Shown here in pieces: positions 22,102-36,193 of a DNA stretch of 64,000 bases. The notes beneath the pieces were generated by a model. It was not told where the DNA came from. It ran no database searches and worked only from the letters and a program-made list of their open reading frames with translations. Position 1 is the first letter of the stretch; each line of letters starts with the position of its first letter. Both the position numbers and the translations under genes were made by a program. Source of the DNA: Pegea sp. RAD2-039. Its lineage: Eukaryota; Chordata; Thaliacea; Salpida; Salpidae. The DNA lies in NCBI GenBank assembly GCA_034620365.1, contig JAQGEQ010000318.1, forward strand, positions 248,001-312,000, read 5' to 3'.

Positions 22102-25007
22102 ATGGTAGATAGATTAAATAGCAAAGTTGTTTTCGATTCAATTATGCCACCTACAGATGATAAAAGGTTAGTAGAATTTTGTTTCTTCACTTAAAATTGT
22201 TCGCTAAATAAACTTACTTTAAATTTACTTTTTATTTAAAATAAACACAGATTAGAAAATTATTTATGTTGCATTTAAAAAGATTAATAACTTAAATTTC
22301 ATCAATTTTAACTTGTAATTATTATATTTCTAATTTGTTTTGGAGTCATTTTAGTGTTACTCAATCATTTAAAAGAATTTAAATTTCATTGTTTTATTTA
22401 TTTATAAATTTAAGAACTGAATTAAGTATTTTTGATTTTAATTATTCACTTTTTTTATTTTATCAAACTTGTTTCTAATTCTTTATTTATAATTTGATAC
22501 TAAAGTAAATTATACTTTTAATAATTTTAGAGATGAAGTTTCGGAAGTTGATAATTGTACAAATCTTCATCAACTTAAACCGAATGACTCTTCTGAAGAT
22601 TCTCAGGTTCATGATGTTAGCATCAAAGTGAAATTAAATGAATTTGAAAGAAGTTTCAATTGTGACAAACGTATATTAGTTGCTGCTTCACCTTATTTTG
22701 AAGCAATGTTTCGTGGTAAGTTAGATTCAAGATTCAACTTCAATTGTGAAAATAACTGAATATACAAAAAACTATTTGAATTTATTAAGGTGGTGGATTT
22801 AAAGAATCATATTCTCGTGAAGTTACCTTAGATGAGGTAGACCCAAATGTATTCTCTGATCTTCTAGGATACATTTACACAAACAAAATACAAATCAATG
22901 AAGAAAACGTTGAGAAACTGATGATTGCAGATTCCATGTATCAAATAAATGGTTTAGAGAATTTATGTAGCAAGTAAGCTAGTTTAATAAATCAGTTTGT
23001 TTCAATAGTTTTTGTAATTATACTTTTTCAATTACAGCTTTTTGGAAAGTCAAATAGAGATTTCCAACTGTATTGGATTTTCAACATTTGCTGAGAATTA
23101 TGGATTTTTGGAGCTTTCAACGAAAATAGGAAAATTTATTGGAAAACACTTTGTAGAAGTAAGAAAATAGAGAAATGTTATTTTCTTGACTAAAACATTT
23201 TAAGTAGACAGATTTTTTCTACTTTATCAAACTTAAATATTTATGAAATATTTACTTGCTTCGTTATTTCTACTGATTTTGTTCTTTTCATATTTAATAA
23301 GAAAAAGTTTTTGATTGATCTCATGATATTTACCAGATTTCAAACAGTGAAGAATTTAAATTACAACCAGACTCTGTAATTTGTAAAATAATTTCAAAAG
23401 ATGAGCTTCATGTGATTTGTGAATCCCAAGTATTCAATGCTCTTTTAGATTGGATCAAATATGATTTAACTTCAAGAAAACATTTTTTAAATAAATTAAT
23501 TAAGAACGTAAGTATCTAGAAACTATAAAGTTGCAGACTTGTGAGTATAAAATTGTGATTTTTCTAGGTACGATGCCATTTAATAAATCCAAATTGTATT
23601 TCGATGAAATTAGAAAGTTGTGATGTAATTAGAGATACTTGTTATGAATATCTCAGCAAGGTGCTCGATGACCTCAAAGCTTTCATCCCAATTGAAAGTA
23701 AGCCAAGACAACTTGATATTTGGCAGGTAAGATTATTTAATTAAATACTTTTCACTTCAACCACTGACAAATGACGTCACAGGTGATCTACATCATTGAT
23801 GAATCTGATAGATCTGATGAGAAATCTTTGGAAAGTGCAAAGTTCTGTTTGTCTGAAACAGATGTTTGGTTTAAACTCCCAAAGATATGTTTTTCACGTA
23901 TTTCAAGATCTGTTGTCATCAACGGTTTCATTTATATGTTAAAGGATAATGGTGATATGGAAAGGTTAGAAGCATGAAACAAATGATGACATCATCATTG
24001 CAAACTAAATATGACGTCATCACATTTCTAGATACGACCCAATTTTAAATGAGTGGAAGAAGTGCAAAAGTCTAGAAGATAAATTGTATTTCGACGGTCG
24101 AATGTGTTGGCCGAGATTTGGAGTTATTGAAAATGAATTGTACATTTTTAAAGATTATTATGAAGATTATTATTCAGAATATGATGATGATGTTTTTGAT
24201 TATTTAAAAAAAACTAGATTGATGAAGTGAGTGATGAAATGAGATTTCAACCAAAACTTCATTTGCCAAAAACTATTATTTTATTTCCAGATACGATCCG
24301 ATCACTGATGAATGGACGCAAAGAGCTTCATTAAATAGAAATCGTGACAATTTCGGTTGTGCTGTCTTCAACCGGATGTTGTATGTTGTCGGTGGTTACC
24401 ATTTGAATAACCCAGTTTCTTGTGTGGAGAAATATGATCCACAGAGGGACGAATGGAGTTCTGTAAAATCGATGTTGACACCTCGAATTGATCTAGGTAT
24501 TTGCTGATGACGTCACGATGACGTTTTGATCTTATGATGATAACTAATTTTAAAATCATTAAAGATGTAGTCACACTTGGCAACTATATCTACGCCATTG
24601 GTGGTTATGGTGACGGAGAAGGAAATTTAAAGACTGTTGAAAGATACGATGTCCTCAATGATAATTGGGAGTTTGTAGCAAGTATGAGATATGCAAGGAG
24701 ATGCCCAAAAGCTGTTGTCTTTAATAAGAAGATTTATGTTTTTGGTAAAACTTTTCTTATGTTTCGAATTGAAAAACTTTTTAATAAAATTTTTATGATG
24801 TTTACAATAATTTGCATAATTGTGATGAACTTGTTGATTGTTTCAGGAGGTTATTATGGAATATATGATAATGTAGAAATTGTCGAATGTTACAATGAAG
24901 TAACAAATGAATGGAAAGAAGTTGCAAGAACGAATGAATGGATTGATCAAGTAGTAGTCAGCTATCAACCATGTGTACCTGACATATGTGAAAATTTCCC
25001 ATTTTAA
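22102..25007 (+). CDS. BTB-BACK-kelch protein, unit 3 (602 aa)
   Basis: Exons: 22102-22166, 22531-22715, 22790-22973, 23038-23158, 23337-23507, 23568-23726, 23783-23964, 24032-24226, 24291-24496, 24565-24744 and 24847-25007. All are in phase, 602 codons plus stop. The BTB and BACK regions are nearly those of unit 1. Exon 7 carries the ICFSRISRSVV variant shared only with unit 4. Exon 8 (195 nt) has a long acidic loop, KDYYEDYYSEYDDDVFDY. Blade loops read VGGYHLNNPVSC, IGGYGDGEGNLK and FGGYYGIYDNVE. MRYARRCPKAVV in exon 10 shares ARRCPKAVV with unit 5. Intron 10 is 102 nt, open and in frame. Presumed Cullin-3 adaptor; substrate unknown. Confidence 0.9.
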
Positions 25008-25011
25008 TAAA
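25006..25011 (+). terminator. Poly(A) signal overlapping the stop, unit 3
   Basis: AATAAA overlaps the TAA at 25005-25007. Confidence 0.55.
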
Positions 25012-26632
25012 TAAATTTTACTAGTAGATTGCTGTGAAGTTTATTTTCAGTATAAAGTTGCTTTTGAGGTCGTGTTTATTTTCAGAAATATTTAGAATAA
25101 AATCAAAATGTTCTTTCATGAATATTTTCATATTTTTTAATTGTTTGATAATTTACAAAATAGAAACAAGTTTGTTAGAATTTAGAGATTTATTTTAATC
25201 ATCAAATCAGATCTTTTTTGTTTGAAGTTATTTAGAAATTGAAGTTCATTAAATTTTTAACAAATTTTTGTCTAATAAGAAACAAATTCTGTGAAATTAA
25301 AACATTTATTAACGATACATCTTATAGTGAAGTTCTAAACAAAAGTAGGATTTGATTAATTACTAAAAGTTAACGATTTAAAGATTTGTTCATTCGTCTT
25401 TTTCGACATAAACGAAAACGCATTCAGTTCTGACTACAAAATTTTATAATAAATTGTTTAATCAAGATAAAAACTAAAAAAAGATTTCACTTTATTCAAC
25501 AAAATTTTACAACTTTTCTAAATATCTTTATAACTATCATTGACCTCGTCAATGATTTCATATAACATGATACCATGTTTCAAGGTTCTTGTGGTTTATT
25601 CTGTACATTAGTCTGACTTTCTCATTCTTATTTCTTTGAATATTATGATGAGATAAAATGTTAGGGGCTCCGAAACTCGCCCAGAAACACAAACAGATTC
25701 ACAAGGTTCTCTTATTATAGATTTTATGGTGATAACCAGAATTACATACAGATAGATATTTGAGGTTTCTAAACTTGTGGCCTGAAACATTTGCAGCGAT
25801 GATATTGACCTCAATTATAAAAGCAATTACAGCAAATAACTTCTATTTTTATCTGAAAAATAATTTCCTGGTGAGAGTTAACTCAAAGAATTTAAAGAAT
25901 ATTAACTTCACTAAACAAATTTGTCAAACTATTTTACTTGCTTATAATATTATACAAAGAGAAAGTTTCTACAATTAGTTTACTATTTTAATGTATGCTC
26001 TTTACTTATAATAATATCAGAATAGTGAACACTGTTTCAAAGTTTTTATTAACATCAAATTTATCAAACTGAATATAAAGTATTAAGTTAAAAACAGACT
26101 AATATCTGATAATATGTCAAGTTAAAAATATACAAAATTTGTAAATTGTACATATTTGACTGTTCATTATACATATCAAATTAACACATTAAAAGGCTTT
26201 CAATGCTAAAATATTAACAAAAAATATTAAATAGTTTATTTATACTAATTATTAGCTAAAACATCACAGAAAAAAGCTTTTAAAATAAAACATTTCCAAA
26301 ATTATTGAAATGTTAAATCATATAAAAACTTAAACTTGCTTTTTAGATCTTTCAAAATTGATTTGGTTCAATTATTTGAGTTAATCAGGAAATTAAAGAA
26401 GACTTTAAAATAAAAGAACAATCTTTCGGAACTAGATTGAAAAGTTTAGCTGAACAATTTTAACAACTAAAGCTGATAAAAATAATAATTGAAATTAATA
26501 ATCTTTTTGAAAATAGTTAAAACACTTTTTCACTGTAATTTCTAAAAGTGGAACAGATACTCATGAGAAAAGTTATGTGATTTTTGAAGAGATCTTGCTG
26601 ATATAAAATATTTGTTTTTGTTAAAACAATTG

Positions 26633-27754
26633 TTTGATTTATAAAATGTTACAAAATAAGTCTTGAAAACGCTCAAGTCACAAAGAAAACGGTTTGAAAA
26701 AGTTTAATTAAAATGCTGAATATTCTGAAGGGAATTGTCATCTATTGAGAAACCATCAAATTATGAGTTTTAATAACTTCTGTTATTCTCATTTTACAGG
26801 TTTTCTTATCTGACTACAAATCGTCAGACTTTTGTCCAGCTGTTGATACAGAATTAATAATTTTAAGAAATCAAATATAACAAGTTTTACTTTTACAGCT
26901 TAAATTAAAATTTCCTGATAATCATTTCAATACAAACTGTATGTCCTCTTCTTGTGCAACAAAAACTTTTTACATTTCTGCTTAATTTTTTTAAAGTAAT
27001 TTTACTTACGACAAAAATTGAATATTTTGTAGAAAGACCCTTCGTGAACATATGAAGAATAACCCATAAAATCAAAAAACGCAATTCCACTTTGCTTATG
27101 CTTATTTTCTTTCCTATTTTCAAAACACGAAAAATTGAAATTGGATATAGAGGTTACAACTTTAGATTTTAATGTCTTGTTTATAAACTGGTTTAATTTT
27201 AGTTGTTTACTCAATTTTCACGGGAAATAACTTTATCTTTACAAGTAATTTCATTTGAAAACTTTTTAGTAAAAAATTAACATAAGGGTAGATATTTGAA
27301 ACCGTTTAAAAAATTTAACACAAAGTTATAAACTTACTGTCTATAAATATATAATAATCCTAAACATGATAAAAGTTTAACTGGATTTAGAATCAAACAT
27401 TTTATCAGATCTTCATCTTTTTGTTTATCAGTAACTTCTTCTTTTGCAGGACTTTTGGTAACATTATCATCAGTTACTGGGAAAGTTTCAGGTTTTGGCG
27501 ATGTCAAAAATTATAAAATAAATGATTTCAGATAAATATATTTAAATATATATATATTGAATAGATATAGAAAGTTATAAATTGCAAAAAATCAAGACTA
27601 ATAAAAATTTTATTTATGGTAATTTAATTTTTTTATACATTGTTACAAAAGCTCGATAATAAGATCAAGAAATTATAGCAAATAGACCAGATCGTCTTCT
27701 AGACCCAAAAATTATGCTTACTAATTGGTGTTGAAGTACCAAGTGATGCAAATG
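26633..27754. repeat. 1.1-kb optional segment of flank A, unit 3
   Basis: Present here and, nearly unchanged, in unit 6 (51314-52451); missing from the otherwise matching short flanks. Two overlapping minus-strand frames are conserved in both copies: 27002-27214, containing GIAFFDFMGYSSYVHEGSF before a GTAAGT, and 26905-27123, containing SFCCTRRGHTVCIEM. Neither resembles a family I know. With only two recent copies, their conservation proves little. It could be an inserted element lost from, or never present in, the short flanks. Confidence 0.5.
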
Positions 27755-27808
27755 TAAGTAAAAAGGTACTACTTGATATTGAAGTACCAAGTGGTGCAAA
27801 TGTAAGTA
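27731..27808 (+). repeat. Pair of 30-bp repeats, unit 3
   Basis: TTGAAGTACCAAGTGATGCA plus AATGTAAGTA occurs at 27731-27760 and, with one change, at 27779-27808. The pair sits at the right edge of the optional segment; the short flanks keep only one copy, so recombination between the copies may be tied to gain or loss of the segment. Confidence 0.6.
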
Positions 27809-28345
27809 TACTTTTACACATTTTACACAAACAACTTTTACTGTCTGATATCCCCCACAAACTAAGCATCGCATCTTAACCGCTTTACTGCAATTAACTT
27901 CGTTCCATTTCATTAATCTTTAATTTTATTCACTAAAAAATAAATGAGTTAAATATTGTTACAGGGTTAAGTTTTTGAACAGATTTTAAATTTGATATTT
28001 TACAATTTACTTTTGTATTTGTTTTTACAGAAGAATTATCTATAGAAATATCTTAAGGTAACCTAGAGGTATTTCTTGGACGATGCTAACTGCCATAATT
28101 TGCAAAGAACAAAGTTTGTCGGTGAACTTGTCAAAAAATTTCATGTTTAGTAAAAACGCTGTTTGTTAATTTACTTTTTGATAAAATTAATCTAAAACTA
28201 ACTACAAAAGATTGGTCTCGACCTGTCAAAGTAACGTGGTCTGATATTCCAGTTCCTCTCTTGTTCAAATTACAGAAACGAGAACTACGTATGTCAGTCA
28301 TCAATCAAACATATCCAAAAATAAATTCAACTTACAATGTAACTT

Positions 28346-31305
28346 GGTCAGCATTTACAGTCATTACACGTGTAACTTCATTTTGTATTTTTACAGTATT
28401 ACGTTTTAACAAAAAGTGAATTTGATTTAAAAATTTCTTATAAGAGTTTCTATGAGGCTATAAATTATTCAGGAATTGTGCAAAAATGAAAGTCCCATGA
28501 TCGTATATGTTTGCAGCTGTAACTTTTTCAAAAATTATCAGAGATTTATAGTAGTAAGTGAATATGCTGGAAGCATAAAGTCTTAAAGGTGGTAATTACT
28601 TCAGTTTTTTTATGTCAAAGCTTCGTATTCGAAAGCTGATGAAAGTATTACATTAAGCAAGTTTAGTTTAATAAGCTCATATCAATGTAAGATGGTTTAC
28701 TAAATTCTTTGATAAAGAAAGTAAGAATTTCGAAATAAAGAATATAGAAACTATTACGATGATTATCTAGGTTAAAATTCAATCAATTGTCTAAAGTCAA
28801 TTTATTTCTACAAATATTTCTCTTTATTTAATAAATTAGTGGTTAGATTTACCTCCACAGTTTATAAAACCTAATAATTGACTAGTTTAAACTTTCAAGT
28901 CATTTTAGTGTAACCCACTAATAACTTTCTAATGATAATGAAAGTTTTAGAAGAGTAATATTTTTTACTTTTTATAAAGTTTATCGTATTTGGGTCATAA
29001 GATAAGATTTCAAAGAAATAATAATGAAATCAAAATAAAATATTTGGAAAGTAGTTAGAAAATATTCTTGTTGAAATAGTTAATAATCAATTCTAAACTA
29101 AACTGAGTTTTTTAAAGACGTTTCAGTGTTCACTTTCAGTAAAAGTTCAATTTTGACATCTGTATTTAGGAAATATTGATGTTAGTTATTGTTATAAAAT
29201 ATTTCAGTTTAAACGAAACTGACAAATAATTTCAAAACTTTTATTAATTCATGCTTTTACCACCCATATTTATATAAATAATGAAATTTTAAAGTTAAGA
29301 AATCATTATTACCAAACAACTATACAATATATTAAGTTTCAGTTGATCTAAGATTCATTTTTCTATCATTGTTCATTATTAAATGTTGACCAGAATGTTG
29401 ATCTTAAAACAGCAGAAAATTGAAGAAAATAAACTTCCAGAATTTTTAGATAAATGTTTTTACTACTAATTAGATGGAATAACAACGAACTAGAGAAAAG
29501 TTAAATCAGTTGTATATAAAAATGTTGCTTATAAAATTTAGATAGATTCCAACTTTGTCGTCAAAGATACAAAATATTTATACTTGATAAAGAGTAATGT
29601 TTCCTAACGAACGCTGAAGTTATCTTTCCAAACTGTGAAGGAATATAGTTGTTTCAAAAAAAGGTGTAATAGTAAACCATGAAAGAAAATTCATATGTAT
29701 TGATCTCGAATTTACTTTTTATATCATAAACATCTATATAATAGACTTCTATTGTAAATTCAATAAATATATATAATTGAATTTCAATACAGAAAGTATC
29801 AATTTCTTTCTATCTACATAGCTTACAAAGTTCAGCAGAAATTCTTTCAGTTGTTTAATAATTAATTTTCAGAGTTTTCATTACATTTTAAAATAAGTAT
29901 AATAAAATAAATGTTTGACTTAATTGCTGTAACTAATAAAAGATAATCCATTTAATAATCTCTTCAGCGGCTTTTCATCAGCCACCTCATGATAGCATCA
30001 TGAAGCTTATTTCGGCTCACCAATAACATCATTAATATCAATAGAAGCTGAAATCAGCATCTGCATCAGTAGGACACCTGGTACATTTAATCTGGCATAA
30101 TACAAAGCTATCTTTTAAAACCAAGGCGACCATTTATAAAGCGTTTGTCTCTTGTACGCTTCATACGTTAGTAAAAGATGGACCCTGTCGAAAGCTAATG
30201 AAATTAAAATAAATACTTTCTGTTTTCGATTTTCTTGTCTCTGTCAAAATAAATTTTAACGTGACACCAAAAGATCTCAAACTAGAAAGTTTTGAAGCAA
30301 ACTAATCTGCCAACAATGTAGTTCATGCTAACATCAAAGGCTTCACATTCTCTACTACTTTTACTAATAATTTCAGAAAGGTCTTTAACAAATTATTTTT
30401 TCTAGTTACTATATAATGTTAACTTTGAAAATGATTTTTCGATTTCTTTCAACAAGTTAGGGAAAATAAAAATAATTTTCTAATTTTCTAGATTGATTTA
30501 TTTTTGAAATTATTTTGTAGCGTTTTACGTTTTTCTAATTTCGAAATTATTTTAACTTTTCCTGATGAGTTTTATATGTTTTTAACAAATGTTAATATTA
30601 TTTATTATTATTTAACATATATTGTAATTATTCATTTATAGATTTACAAAATTCAACTTATACTACTTTTATTTATAACTACCTATAATATAATTGTAAA
30701 ATATTTTGCCGCCGACGTAAATGGTTTTCATCATTCGGTTTTAGATTACTGTCATCTGCTAATTAACTACTTGTAGCTAGCGTCTATCATTCTTGTAGTT
30801 GTCAATATTGTTAGTTGTCTTCTTAATACTTTGAAAAAATCTCTTTATAAGAATTATCTTTACTTTCATTGAAAGATTTATCATCGTTTTGTTTATCTAA
30901 TATTTTTTTAATTTTTGGAAAACATTTTTAGTTAATCTTTTTCTAAACTTTTCTTTTTATATCAAACTTTTTAATTTATTTTAGTGAAATATTTTTTTTT
31001 AATTTTAATGATGCTACTTGATTGAATTAATTTTTATAATTTAATACATTTTCTTATGATTTTATATTTTTGTATTTAATTTTAACTAATTTAACCTTGG
31101 TAGTTTATGATTATAATAATTACTTTTTATCAAAATATGTTCGGCGTTTTACTGTTACAAGTTCTAAAAAATTTATTTTAAAAGTTTTAAAAAAATTGCT
31201 AATATTTAATTCAAATACTTTTTTTCTTTTGATATTATTTATTATTTATTTTAGATTATTTATCCGATATTTCGATTCATTTTGAAGTTTTAAAATTAAA
31301 CTGTT
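28346..31305 (+). repeat. Upstream block, unit 4 (full form)
   Basis: Long-form upstream block; RT relic and GC-rich island present. No gene is seen. Confidence 0.8.
30048..30304 (+). mobile_element. Degenerate RT relic, unit 4
   Basis: Copy of the RT relic, sub-variant shared with units 3 and 6, with a further small deletion (CTTCATACGTTAG for CTATCGTACGTTAG). Confidence 0.65.
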
Positions 31306-31314
31306 TATATAAAT
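31306..31314 (+). promoter_or_regulatory. TATA-like box, unit 4
   Basis: TATATAAAT, 65-73 bp before the ATG at 31379. Confidence 0.5.
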
Positions 31315-31378
31315 CTACTAATTCATTTATATAACATCAACAGTTGATAGATTTTCTAAACTTGTTAATTGCATCAAA

Positions 31379-34340
31379 ATGGTAGATAGATTAAATAGCA
31401 AAGTTGTTTTCGATTCAATTATGCCACCTACAGATGATAAAAGGTTAGTAGAATTTTGTGTCTTCACTTAAAATTGTTCGCTAAGTAAACTTACTTTAAA
31501 TTCACTTTTTATTTAAAATAAACACAAATTAGAAAATTATTTATGTTGCATCTAAAAAGATTAATAACTTAAATTTTATCGATTTTAACTTGTAATTATT
31601 ATATTTCTAATTTGTTTTAGAGTCATTTTAGTGTTACTCAATTATTTAGAAGAATTTAAATTTTATTGTTTTATTTATTTATAAATTTAAGAACTGAAAT
31701 AAATATTTGTGATTTTAATTATTCACTTTTTTATTTTTATCAAACTTGTTTCTAATTCTTTAATTATAATTTGATACTAAAGTAAATTATACTTTTAATA
31801 ATTTTAGAGATGAAGTTTCGGAAGTTGATAATTGTACAAAACTTCATCAACTTAAACTGAATGACTCTTCTGAAGATTCTCAGGTTCATGATGTTAGCAT
31901 CAAAGTGAAATTAAATGAATTTGAAAGAAGTTTCAATTGTGACAAACGTATATTAGTTGCTGCTTCACCTTATTTTGAAGCAATGTTTCGTGGTAAGTTA
32001 GATTCAAGATTCAACTTCAATTGTGAAAATAACTGAATATACAAAAAACTATTTGAATTTATTAAGGTGGTGGATTTAAAGAATCATATTCTCGTGAAGT
32101 TACCTTAAATGAGGTAGACCCAAATGTATTCTCTGATCTTCTCGGATACATTTACACAAACAAAATACAAATCAATGAAGAAAATGTTGAGAAACTGATG
32201 ATTGCAGATTCCATATTTCAAATAAATGGCTTAGAGAAGTTATGTAGCAAGTAAGCTAGTTTTTTAAATCAGTTTCTTTCAATAGTTTTTGTAATTATAC
32301 TTTATCAATTACAGATTTTTGGAAAGTCAAATAGAGATTTCCAACTGCTTCGAATTTTCAACATTTGCTGAGAATTATGGATTTTTGGAGCTTTCAACGA
32401 AAATAGGAAAATTTATTGGAAAAAACTTTATAGAAGTAAGAAAATAGAGAAATGTTATTTTCTTGGCTAAAACATTTTAAGTAGAAAGATTTTTTCTACT
32501 TCATCAAACTTAAATATTTATGAAATATTTACTTGCTTCGTTATTTCTACTGATTTTGTTCTTTTCATATTTAATAAGAAAACGTTTTTGATTGATTTCA
32601 TGATATTTACCAGATTTCAAAAAGTGATGAATTCAAATTACAACCAGATTCTGTAATCTGTAAAATAATTTCAAGAGATGAGCTTCATGTGATTTGTGAA
32701 TCCCAAGTATTCAATGCTCTTTTAGATTGGATCAAATATGATTTAACTTCAAGAAAACATTGTTTAAATAAGTTAATTAAGAACGTAAGTATCTAGAAAC
32801 TATAAAGTTGTAGACTTGTGAGTATAAAATTGTGATTTCTCTAGGTACGATGCCATTTAATAAAACCAAATTTTATTTCGATGAAATTAGAAAGTTGTGA
32901 TGTAATTAGAGATACTTGTTATGAGTATCTCAGCAAGGTCCTTGATGACCTCAAAGCTTACATCCCAATTGAAAGTAAGCCAAGACAACTTGATATTCGG
33001 CAGGTAAGATTATTTAATTAAATACTTTTCACTTCAACCACTGACATATGACGTCACAGGTGATCTACATCGTTGATGGATTCAATAGATCTGATGACAA
33101 ATCTTTGGAAAGTGCAAAGTTCTGTTTGTCTGAAACGGATGTTTGGTTTAAACTCCCAAAGATATGTTTTTCACGTATTTCAAGATCTGTTGTCATCAAT
33201 GATTTCATTTATATGTTCAAATGGAATGGTGATATGGAAAGGTTAGAAGCATGAAGCAAATGATGACATCATCATTGCAAACTAAATATGACGTCATCAC
33301 ATTTCTAGATACGACCCAATTTTAAATGAGTGGAAGAAGTGCAAAAGTTTAGAAGATAACTTGTATTTAGACGGTCGAATGTGTTGGCCGAGATTTGGAG
33401 TTATTGAAAATGAATTGTACATTTTTAAAGATTATTATGAAGATTATTTTGAAGATTATTATTTAGAATATGATGATGAATTTCATTATTTAAAAAAAAC
33501 TAGAATAGTAAAGTGAGTGATGAAATGAGATTTCAACCAAAACTTCATTTGCCAAAAACTATTATGTTATTTCCAGATACGATCCGATCACTGATGAATG
33601 GACGCAAAGAGCTTCATAAAATAGAAACTGTCTCTTTTTCGGTTGTGCTGTCTTCAACCGGATGTTGTATGTTGTCGGTGGTTACGGTTTGTATAATCCA
33701 GTTTCTTGTGTGGATAAATATGATCCAGAGAGGGACGAATGGAGTTCTGTAAAATGGATGTTGACACCTCGAAATGCTCTAGGTAGTTGCTGATGACTTC
33801 ACGATGACGTTTTGATCTTATGATGATAACTAATTATAAAATCATTAAAGATGTAGTCACGCTTGGCAACTATATCTACGCCATTGGTGGTGGGAATTAC
33901 AAAGAACATTTAAAGACTGTTGAAAGATATGATGTCCTCAACGATAATTGGGAGTTTGTAGCAAGTATGAAATATGCAATAGACTTCCCAAAAGCTATTG
34001 TCTTTAATAAGAAGATTTATGTTTTTGGTAAAACTTTTTTTATGTTTGGAATTGAAAAACTTTTTTTATGTTTGGAATTGAAAAACTTTTTAATAAAATT
34101 TTTATGATGTTTACAATAAGTTGCATAATTGTGATGAGCTTGCTGATTGTTTCAGGAGCTTTACTTGATGCTGATGATGAAGAAAATGCAGGTCAAGAAT
34201 GTTATGTTAAAATTGTCGAATGTTACAATGAAGTAACAAATGAATGGAAAGAAGTTGCAATAACGAATGAAAGGTTTTATCAAGTCATAGTCAGTTATCA
34301 ACCATGTGTACCTGACATATGTGAAAATTTCCCATTTTAA
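31379..34340 (+). pseudogene. BTB-BACK-kelch gene, unit 4, nonsense in exon 9
   Basis: Exons: 31379-31443, 31808-31992, 32067-32250, 32315-32435, 32614-32784, 32845-33003, 33060-33241, 33309-33512, 33577-33782, 33851-34027 and 34156-34340. Splice sites and phase are kept. In exon 9 the codon after QRAS is TAA (33617-33619), where the other units have TTA or TTT, so translation would stop after 437 residues. BTB, BACK and about two kelch blades would remain. Downstream exons stay open, so the mutation is recent or the short form is tolerated. Exon 8 is the longest of the array (204 nt, DYYEDYFEDYYLEYDDE). Exon 11 has FGALLDADDEENAGQE in place of a GG turn, similar in form to unit 7. Intron 10 carries a 26-bp tandem duplication and intron 9 has lost its TGACGTCA. 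Confidence 0.85.
34028..34155 (+). other. Intron 10 of unit 4 with a 26-bp tandem duplication
   Basis: TATGTTTGGAATTGAAAAAC followed by a T run appears twice in a row, so the intron is 128 nt against 102 in units 1, 2, 3, 6 and 7. The length is no longer a multiple of three. Confidence 0.8.
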
Positions 34341-34344
34341 TAAA
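34339..34344 (+). terminator. Poly(A) signal overlapping the stop, unit 4
   Basis: AATAAA overlaps the original TAA at 34338-34340. Confidence 0.5.
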
Positions 34345-36193
34345 TAAATTTTACTAGTAGATTGCTGTGAAGTTTATTTTCAGTATAAAGTTGCTTTTGA
34401 GGTCGTGTTTATTTTCAAAAACAACTGATGATGAGGTTTTTATGATTTTATTTCTTGTTGATTCATTTGAAACATTTAGTAGAATTGATTTATTATTGAA
34501 AGATGTTGAACCAACTTAGTAAAACGCGTTGATGTCGTTTATTTCAGAAGATCATTATCCTCTACTGACTTTAGGAAAGTTTGAAAATCTTCATTTGATC
34601 ATCTGTTTTAGAGTTTGAGATGTTGATGATTCTATTTCAAAGTTCTTAAGAGTAATATCAGCCAGGGTTTACATAGTTTAGGTGATGCTAGAGAATTTTG
34701 TTTTGAAGTTATTCTTCATTTAAGAAATTTGAATATTTTGTTTAGTTTGATATTTCAAAGTCTGTTTTAGTTACATTAGCATATGAGACTTACTAAGCTT
34801 GAATCTCATTTATCAAGTCTTCTTTTAGGAGGTCAACTTTTAAACAAGTCCTTATTTTCAGCATGTATCTTGGTACTTGGTAAATCTAAACTACTTTTAC
34901 TTGGTTTATTGATCATTTTACATTCTTTACACAACTACGTAAGAAAACTGAAAAAAACCAGTAGCCTCTTTTTGTCATTTTTCATCTAACACAGAAGATG
35001 AAATGCCTATTTCGTCATGCAGTATTTGAAATGACTCAATGTTTCACAGTAAATGTAATATATTCGTGATAATTACTTATCATTGATGCTATCTAAGCAT
35101 ACACCATAAGTGATAGATGTATTAGGCTTTTTCTGTAATAAGTCAATATCAATTATAAAGTATAACATATAAGCTTATTTAAATAATATCATAAATATGG
35201 CCACAATTTCCGATTAGTAATATTTATATAAACGTAATTAAGACTTCTAATATAAAAATATTTGAATAAGTTAAGTGTTTATTAGTAGTAAGTTTTGTTT
35301 GTTTTTAATCAAACATGAAATTAAACGCAAGCAGGTTATTGATTAGCTTTCAAAGTGAGTAAAAAATGGTTTGTCTACGATGCTAGGAAAAGAAATTCTT
35401 TTATGGTTATTGAAGTGAAACCATTGATTTTGCTCAAAGTCATGATATTTGCATCGCATATGCCTTCTTGATCTTCTTTTTCTCCATCACTTGGTTAACA
35501 TTTCTTTGAGATTAGGCAATCTGCAAGTTCTTTATTGTTTCTAAGCTAATCAAGTTGTAAAGTGACAAATAGTAGTCACAAAATCAGAATCATAAAATCA
35601 GAAATAACAAATTTATTAATTTGTGAATTGTTTTTAATATTCTACGTAAAAGAAGGTAATTTATTTGTTGCAATTCTTGTAAAATCAAATGTTATGAAAC
35701 GGCATCATACAAATTCAAGAAATGGAATAAAAACAGTTAAAAAAACTGCAAATTAGAAAATATTGACAATTTTCTTTTACAGAAGACTTTTTTCAAGTCA
35801 AACTTGATTTTAATCACAAACAGATTAGATATATTTTTTCATCACTACAAAATTCTTTCAGTTTAAATGAAGATTGATGTCAAATAGCAACTAAAGAAAA
35901 CATCTAATTTAATAAATTTCGTATTATTGATTATTACACTGATGTTTAAGAAGTTAAAACATACTATTTATTCGTTTCAATCATACTTCAATCTAACTTT
36001 GTTACTTACCCTTTTAGTAAAACAAAATTTTATACAATTAATATATCAACGATTATGTATCTAAATACATTGGATATTTTAAAATCTAGTATCAACTTTA
36101 TGTTAAATTAATGTTTTTAAACATTCATTATGTTGATATATTTAAGTTAATTTTTTCGATTTAATATATTTAGTTAATATATATATATAATTT
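34341..36193 (+). repeat. 3' flank type B, unit 4
   Basis: Second copy of the B flank, closely matching unit 2. The open stretch near 35562 (HKIRIIKSEIT) is also found in unit 2 but begins GTG and has no ATG or known motif, so no gene is called. Confidence 0.75.

Larger units (their letters stand above)
25008..28345 (+). repeat. 3' flank type A, long form, unit 3
   Basis: Type A flank that additionally holds a segment of about 1.1 kb (26633-27754) absent from units 1, 5 and 7. No gene can be supported. Confidence 0.75.
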
